Shown: one piece after another, positions 5,551-8,267 of the stretch | Layout: each line of letters starts with the position of its first letter | How positions within the stretch are numbered: the first letter of the stretch is position 1 | Assembly: GCA_028818385.1 (NCBI GenBank) | Contig: JAPPNY010000038.1 | Coordinates: forward strand, 1 to 8,267 | Reading direction: 5' to 3' | Length of the DNA: 8,267 nucleotides | Source of the DNA: Spirochaetaceae bacterium | GTDB lineage: Bacteria; Spirochaetota; Spirochaetia; SZUA-6; Bin103 | Notes under the pieces: model-generated | What the model was told of the DNA's origin: nothing | Seen by the model: the letters and a program-made list of their open reading frames with translations, nothing else | Database searches by the model: none | Made by a program: the position numbers and the translations under genes

Positions 5551-7362
5551 TCAGATGCGCGCCTGGTACTCGTAGAGCGTGCGGTAGCGGCCGTCCGCGG
5601 CGATGAGCTGGTCGTGGGTGCCGCGCTCGACGATGCGCCCCTCCTCCACCACCAGGATCTGGTCGGCGCGCCGGATCGTGCTCAGCCGGTGGGCGATCAC
5701 CAGCGTGGTGCGCCCGACCATCAGCTCGGAAAGGCTCTGCTGGATGAGCGCCTCGCTCTCGGTGTCCAGGTTCGAGGTCGCCTCGTCCAGGATCAGCACG
5801 CGCGGGTCGGCCAGCATGGCGCGCGCAAGCGCCACCCGCTGCCGCTGGCCGCCCGACAGCTTGACGCCGCGCTCGCCGATCAGCGTCTCCAGCCCGTCGT
5901 CGAAACGGTCGGTGAACTCGTCCACGTGCGCGGCGCGCACCGCCCGCCGCAGCGCCTCCTCGCTCGCGTCCGGGCGCGCGAACAGGATGTTGTCGCGGAT
6001 GGTGCCCTCGAACAGGAACTCGTCCTGCAGCACCACGCCGAGCTGGCTGCGGTAGCTGTCCAGGGTGACGGTCGTCAGGTCGTGGCCGTCGACGGTGACG
6101 GTGCCGGTATCGGGGACCAGGAAGGAGGCGGCCAGTCCCGCGATCGTGGTCTTGCCGGAGCCGGAGGTGCCCACCAGCGCGGTCATCGTGCCCGCGGCCG
6201 CCCGCAGGCTGACGCCGTGCAGCACCGCCTGGTCCTCCCGGTAGCCGAAGGAGACGCCGTCGAAGACGATGTCGCCTTGCACGCGCGGCAGCGCCACGGT
6301 GCGGTCCGGCTCGTGACCCTCCGGCGGATTGGCCAGCAACTCCTCCGTGCGGTCCAGGCCGGCGAACGCCTCGGTGATCTCGGTGCCGATACGGGTCATC
6401 TGCATGACCGGCGCGATCATCACGCCCAGAAAGAGGCTGAACGCCACGAAGTCGCCGACGGTCATGGCGCCGCGCAGGATCAGGGACGCCCCCACGCCCA
6501 TGATCAGCACCGCGGAGAGCCCCATGATCAGCGCGCCGCCGCTGGTCAGCAGGCTGGTGGCGGTCAGCGACTTGCGTACGTTCCGGAAGATGCGCTGCAC
6601 GCCTCGGGAGAAGACCTCGTCTTCATGCGCTTCGGCGTGGAAGCCCTTGATCACGCGGATGCCGCTCAGCGATTCCGTCAGCCGGCCGGTGACCTCGGCG
6701 TTGATGGCTCCTCGTTCGCGAAAGACCGGACGGATCGCCCGGAAGGCTCTGCTCGACAGCGCGCCGAACAGGGCGATCGGCACCAGCGTAAAGAGCGTCA
6801 TCGGCACGCTGATGCGCAGCATCAGGATCATCACCACCACGGCGGTCAGTGCGCCCCCGACCAGGTGCGCGAGCCCGGTGCCGATCAGGTTGCGCACTCC
6901 CTCCACGTCACTCATCACGCGCGAGGTCAGCGCCCCGGTCTGGTTGTCGTCGAAGAAGGCGACCGGCAGGCGGATCAGGTGGCGCTGAACGCGCGCGCGC
7001 AGGATGGAGATCAGGTGCTGCGCCTGCACGCTGAGCAGCCGCGTCTGCAGGAACGAGCTGCCCGCCTGCATCAGCACGGCGCCGCCCACGCCGGCCAGCA
7101 ACAGCGGCAGCAGCGACGTGTTCTGCTGCCCGATGACGTCGTCGATGAGCACCTTGGACGACCAGGGGAGCACCAGCCCGGCCAGCTTGTTGATGCCGAT
7201 CAGGACCAGCCCGAGCAGCAGCATCCAGCGCCGCGGCCAGATGATGGTGGCCAGCACGCGGCGGAGGCTGGCGCGCGACACCGACGGGCGCGCCTTGTTC
7301 GGTCCGTCCAGCGCTCCGGGGTTGCGGCCGCGCGGTGCTGTGGTGGCGGCGTGTCCGCTCAT
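5551..7362 (-). CDS. ABC exporter half-transporter, MsbA/MDR type (fused membrane and ATPase domains)
   Basis: A complete type IV ABC exporter subunit. Numbering below is from the upstream ATG at 7368 (605 residues). The membrane domain spans about 40-330, with hydrophobic segments near 47-69, 86-103, 165-203 and 273-322. Coupling and intracellular-loop features include F138-F-D-D and R-L-T-E-S-L-S-G-I-R-V-I-K. The ATPase domain has Walker A G400-TSGSGKT, Q-loop Q448, signature LSGGQ 504-508, Walker B VLILDE 524-529 with catalytic E529, D-loop SNLD and H-loop H560. All are canonical, so a homodimer with two active sites is likely. Substrate unknown: lipids, drugs or peptides are typical. Two ATGs compete: 7368 is only two bases from AGGAG, whereas 7362 has the normal 8-base spacing, so I chose 7362 (603 residues). 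It is divergent from the PhyH gene and ends 18 bases from the mannonate dehydratase gene. Confidence 0.93.
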   Translation of the reverse strand: MSGHAATTAPRGRNPGALDGPNKARPSVSRASLRRVLATIIWPRRWMLLLGLVLIGINKLAGLVLPWSSKVLIDDVIGQQNTSLLPLLLAGVGGAVLMQAGSSFLQTRLLSVQAQHLISILRARVQRHLIRLPVAFFDDNQTGALTSRVMSDVEGVRNLIGTGLAHLVGGALTAVVVMILMLRISVPMTLFTLVPIALFGALSSRAFRAIRPVFRERGAINAEVTGRLTESLSGIRVIKGFHAEAHEDEVFSRGVQRIFRNVRKSLTATSLLTSGGALIMGLSAVLIMGVGASLILRGAMTVGDFVAFSLFLGVMIAPVMQMTRIGTEITEAFAGLDRTEELLANPPEGHEPDRTVALPRVQGDIVFDGVSFGYREDQAVLHGVSLRAAAGTMTALVGTSGSGKTTIAGLAASFLVPDTGTVTVDGHDLTTVTLDSYRSQLGVVLQDEFLFEGTIRDNILFARPDASEEALRRAVRAAHVDEFTDRFDDGLETLIGERGVKLSGGQRQRVALARAMLADPRVLILDEATSNLDTESEALIQQSLSELMVGRTTLVIAHRLSTIRRADQILVVEEGRIVERGTHDQLIAADGRYRTLYEYQARI

Positions 7363-7370
7363 CGGCATCG

Positions 7371-7376
7371 CTCCTG
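7371..7376 (-). promoter_or_regulatory. Shine-Dalgarno sequence that decides between two ABC exporter start codons
   Basis: CAGGAG on the minus strand is two bases from the ATG at 7368 but eight from the ATG at 7362. Normal spacing (5-9) favours 7362, which removes Met-Pro from the N-terminus. Confidence 0.5.
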
Positions 7377-7403
7377 ATGCATCGCGGGTGCAGGGTACTC
7401 CGG

Positions 7404-7409
7404 TAAGAT
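7404..7409 (+). promoter_or_regulatory. Candidate -10 element for a leaderless PhyH transcript
   Basis: TAAGAT (5/6 to TATAAT) ends six bases before the GTG at 7416, so RNA synthesis would begin at about the start codon. The bases between and before contain no Shine-Dalgarno sequence. No clear -35 hexamer is seen 17 bases upstream. The element falls in the 53 bases shared with the divergent ABC exporter gene. Confidence 0.45.
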
Positions 7410-7415
7410 GTAATC

Positions 7416-8198
7416 GTGCGGCTGAGCGAAGACCAGATCGGGCAGTACCGGGAGACCGGGTACCTGCTCTTCGAGGGACTCCTCGACACGGCGGAGGTGG
7501 AGGCGCTGCGCGCCGCGCTGCCCGAGGTCATGGCCCGCACCGGGCCGGAGGTGATCCGCGAGCAGGACGGCGCCGCCGCGCGGCTGGTGTTCGGGACGCA
7601 CCTCTACTCGGAGCCGTTCCGCCGGCTGTCGCTGCTGCCGCGGCTGCTTGCGCCGTGCCGGCAGTTGCTGGAAGACGAGGTGTACCTGCACCAGAGCCGC
7701 CTCAACCCCAAGGAGGGATTCGGCTCCGGCGCCCGCTGGGACTGGCACCAGGACTACAGCGCCTGGCAGCGCGTCGACGGCATGGAGCGGCCGGCCTGCA
7801 TCATGGCGTCGGTATTCATCGACGACTGCCCGGTGGCGCGCTCGCCGCTGCTGGTAATCCCGCGCTCGCACCGGCACGGGTTCATCGAGTCGGTCGAGCT
7901 GCACCGCGACGCGAAGGGCTACTCGCTGTACGAGCTGGACCGCGACACCGTCGCGCGGCTGGCCGAGGAGAACGGCATCGAGCCCCTGATCGGCGGCGCC
8001 GGCACCGTGGCGCTGGTCGACTGCAACCTCATCCACGGCTCGGCCAACAACATCTCGCCGTGGCGGCGCGCGATCCTGTACCTGATCTACAACGCGTGCG
8101 GCAACGCCTGCACCAACGGCGACCGCCCCTGGTTCCAGAACCAGCGCGACTTCACCCCGCTGCAGGCGATCGAGGACACCGCCCTGGCCGCGCTCTGA
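7416..8198 (+). CDS. PhyH/EctD-like Fe(II)/2-oxoglutarate dioxygenase
   Basis: The 260-residue double-stranded beta-helix oxygenase has the facial triad H111-x-D113 ... H207. It lies in WDWHQDYSAW (108-117), followed by V-D-G-M, and in V-D-C-N-L-I-H-G-S (201-209). R217 or R218 in NNISPWRRAI is the probable 2-oxoglutarate carboxylate anchor. The WHxD(Y/F)xxW...DGM pattern and the IDDC...SPLLVIPRSHRHG strand are close to the ectoine hydroxylase branch of the phytanoyl-CoA dioxygenase superfamily. The N-terminus, LSEDQIGQYRETGYLLFEGLL, is typical of this superfamily. Expected chemistry: hydroxylation of a small molecule with O2 and 2-oxoglutarate, releasing CO2 and succinate. The substrate is unknown; no ectoine synthesis genes are in the window. 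The start is GTG without a Shine-Dalgarno sequence; the domain begins directly after it and no upstream in-frame start fits better. Divergent from the ABC exporter gene. Confidence 0.9.
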   Translation: MRLSEDQIGQYRETGYLLFEGLLDTAEVEALRAALPEVMARTGPEVIREQDGAAARLVFGTHLYSEPFRRLSLLPRLLAPCRQLLEDEVYLHQSRLNPKEGFGSGARWDWHQDYSAWQRVDGMERPACIMASVFIDDCPVARSPLLVIPRSHRHGFIESVELHRDAKGYSLYELDRDTVARLAEENGIEPLIGGAGTVALVDCNLIHGSANNISPWRRAILYLIYNACGNACTNGDRPWFQNQRDFTPLQAIEDTALAAL

Positions 8199-8214
8199 GC
8201 CGGCTCCCCGGTTC
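8197..8214 (+). terminator. Weak hairpin at the end of the PhyH gene, possible terminator
   Basis: GAGCCGG (8197-8203), a CTCC loop and CCGGTTC (8208-8214) form a 7-bp stem with one G-U pair, starting inside the stop codon. No T-tract follows (GCTCCTTAG), so intrinsic termination is doubtful. The remaining bases to 8267 show no gene start that I can support. Confidence 0.25.
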
Positions 8215-8267
8215 GCTCCTTAGAAACAAGCAGAATCAGGCAGTCTCCGGGACCAAGTTGAAGCCGA

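Noticed and set aside
4170..5606. 478-codon plus-strand frame overlapping the propeller and uxuA genes
   Set aside because: Arg/Pro/Ala-rich frame-shifted reading of two well-supported genes.
5614..7377. 587-codon plus-strand open frame opposite the ABC exporter
   Set aside because: The exporter strand has every ATPase motif in order. The opposite translation is low-complexity, rich in His, Gln, Asp and Arg, and has no domain.
1..8267. tRNA, rRNA, CRISPR or insertion-sequence features
   Set aside because: No cloverleaf, repeat-spacer pattern, transposase reading frame or terminal inverted repeats were seen on reading both strands by eye.

Overview
This is a GC-rich bacterial window of ordinary protein-coding genes. 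It holds two complete strand-coherent gene groups, one divergent pair and the remains of a gene at the left edge. No rRNA, tRNA, CRISPR array or insertion sequence was seen. Most of the window has the strong G/C third-position bias of a high-GC chromosome: a hand count of 4681-4740 gives 48/60 G+C. The first ~370 bases are poorer: 121-240 gives 63/120. The gene mix (glycosidase-like propeller protein, UxuA-type mannonate dehydratase, PhyH dioxygenase) resembles uncultivated high-GC heterotrophs of the Chloroflexota, Poribacteria or sponge-associated kind. That placement is an impression only; no marker gene is present.

Layout. (1) 3-368, plus: 3' end of a protein with a DUF4357-type C-terminal domain, followed by a 138-base non-genic stretch that may hold a decayed coding frame. 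(2) 2968 down to 507, minus: a tight four-gene set of YmdB-like macrodomain hydrolase, aldo/keto reductase, Nudix hydrolase of ADP-ribose-pyrophosphatase type, and a small lipoprotein of an uncharacterised family. (3) 3049-5532, plus: a GH32-like beta-propeller protein and a mannonate dehydratase 21 bases apart. (4) 7362 down to 5551, minus: a complete homodimer-type ABC exporter half-transporter. Its 3' end meets that of the mannonate dehydratase, with 18 bases between. (5) 7416-8198, plus: a PhyH/EctD-like Fe(II)/2-oxoglutarate dioxygenase, divergent from the exporter.

How the genes may work together. In group 2 the macrodomain enzyme would free ADP-ribose from O-acetyl-ADP-ribose or ADP-ribosyl adducts, and the Nudix enzyme could split ADP-ribose to AMP and ribose 5-phosphate. 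This makes a plausible ADP-ribose clearance operon with a reductase and a lipoprotein of unknown role. In group 3 a predicted glycan-processing propeller protein sits with a dehydratase of hexuronate breakdown, suggesting use of uronate-containing sugars. The exporter and dioxygenase may share a control region of about 50 bases.

Two genes that start a transcript next to a divergent gene (macrodomain and PhyH) lack a Shine-Dalgarno sequence and have a TANNNT hexamer 6-7 bases before the start codon. This is the layout of leaderless mRNAs. Most of the remaining complete genes have good Shine-Dalgarno sequences; those of the Nudix and GH32-like genes are weak.
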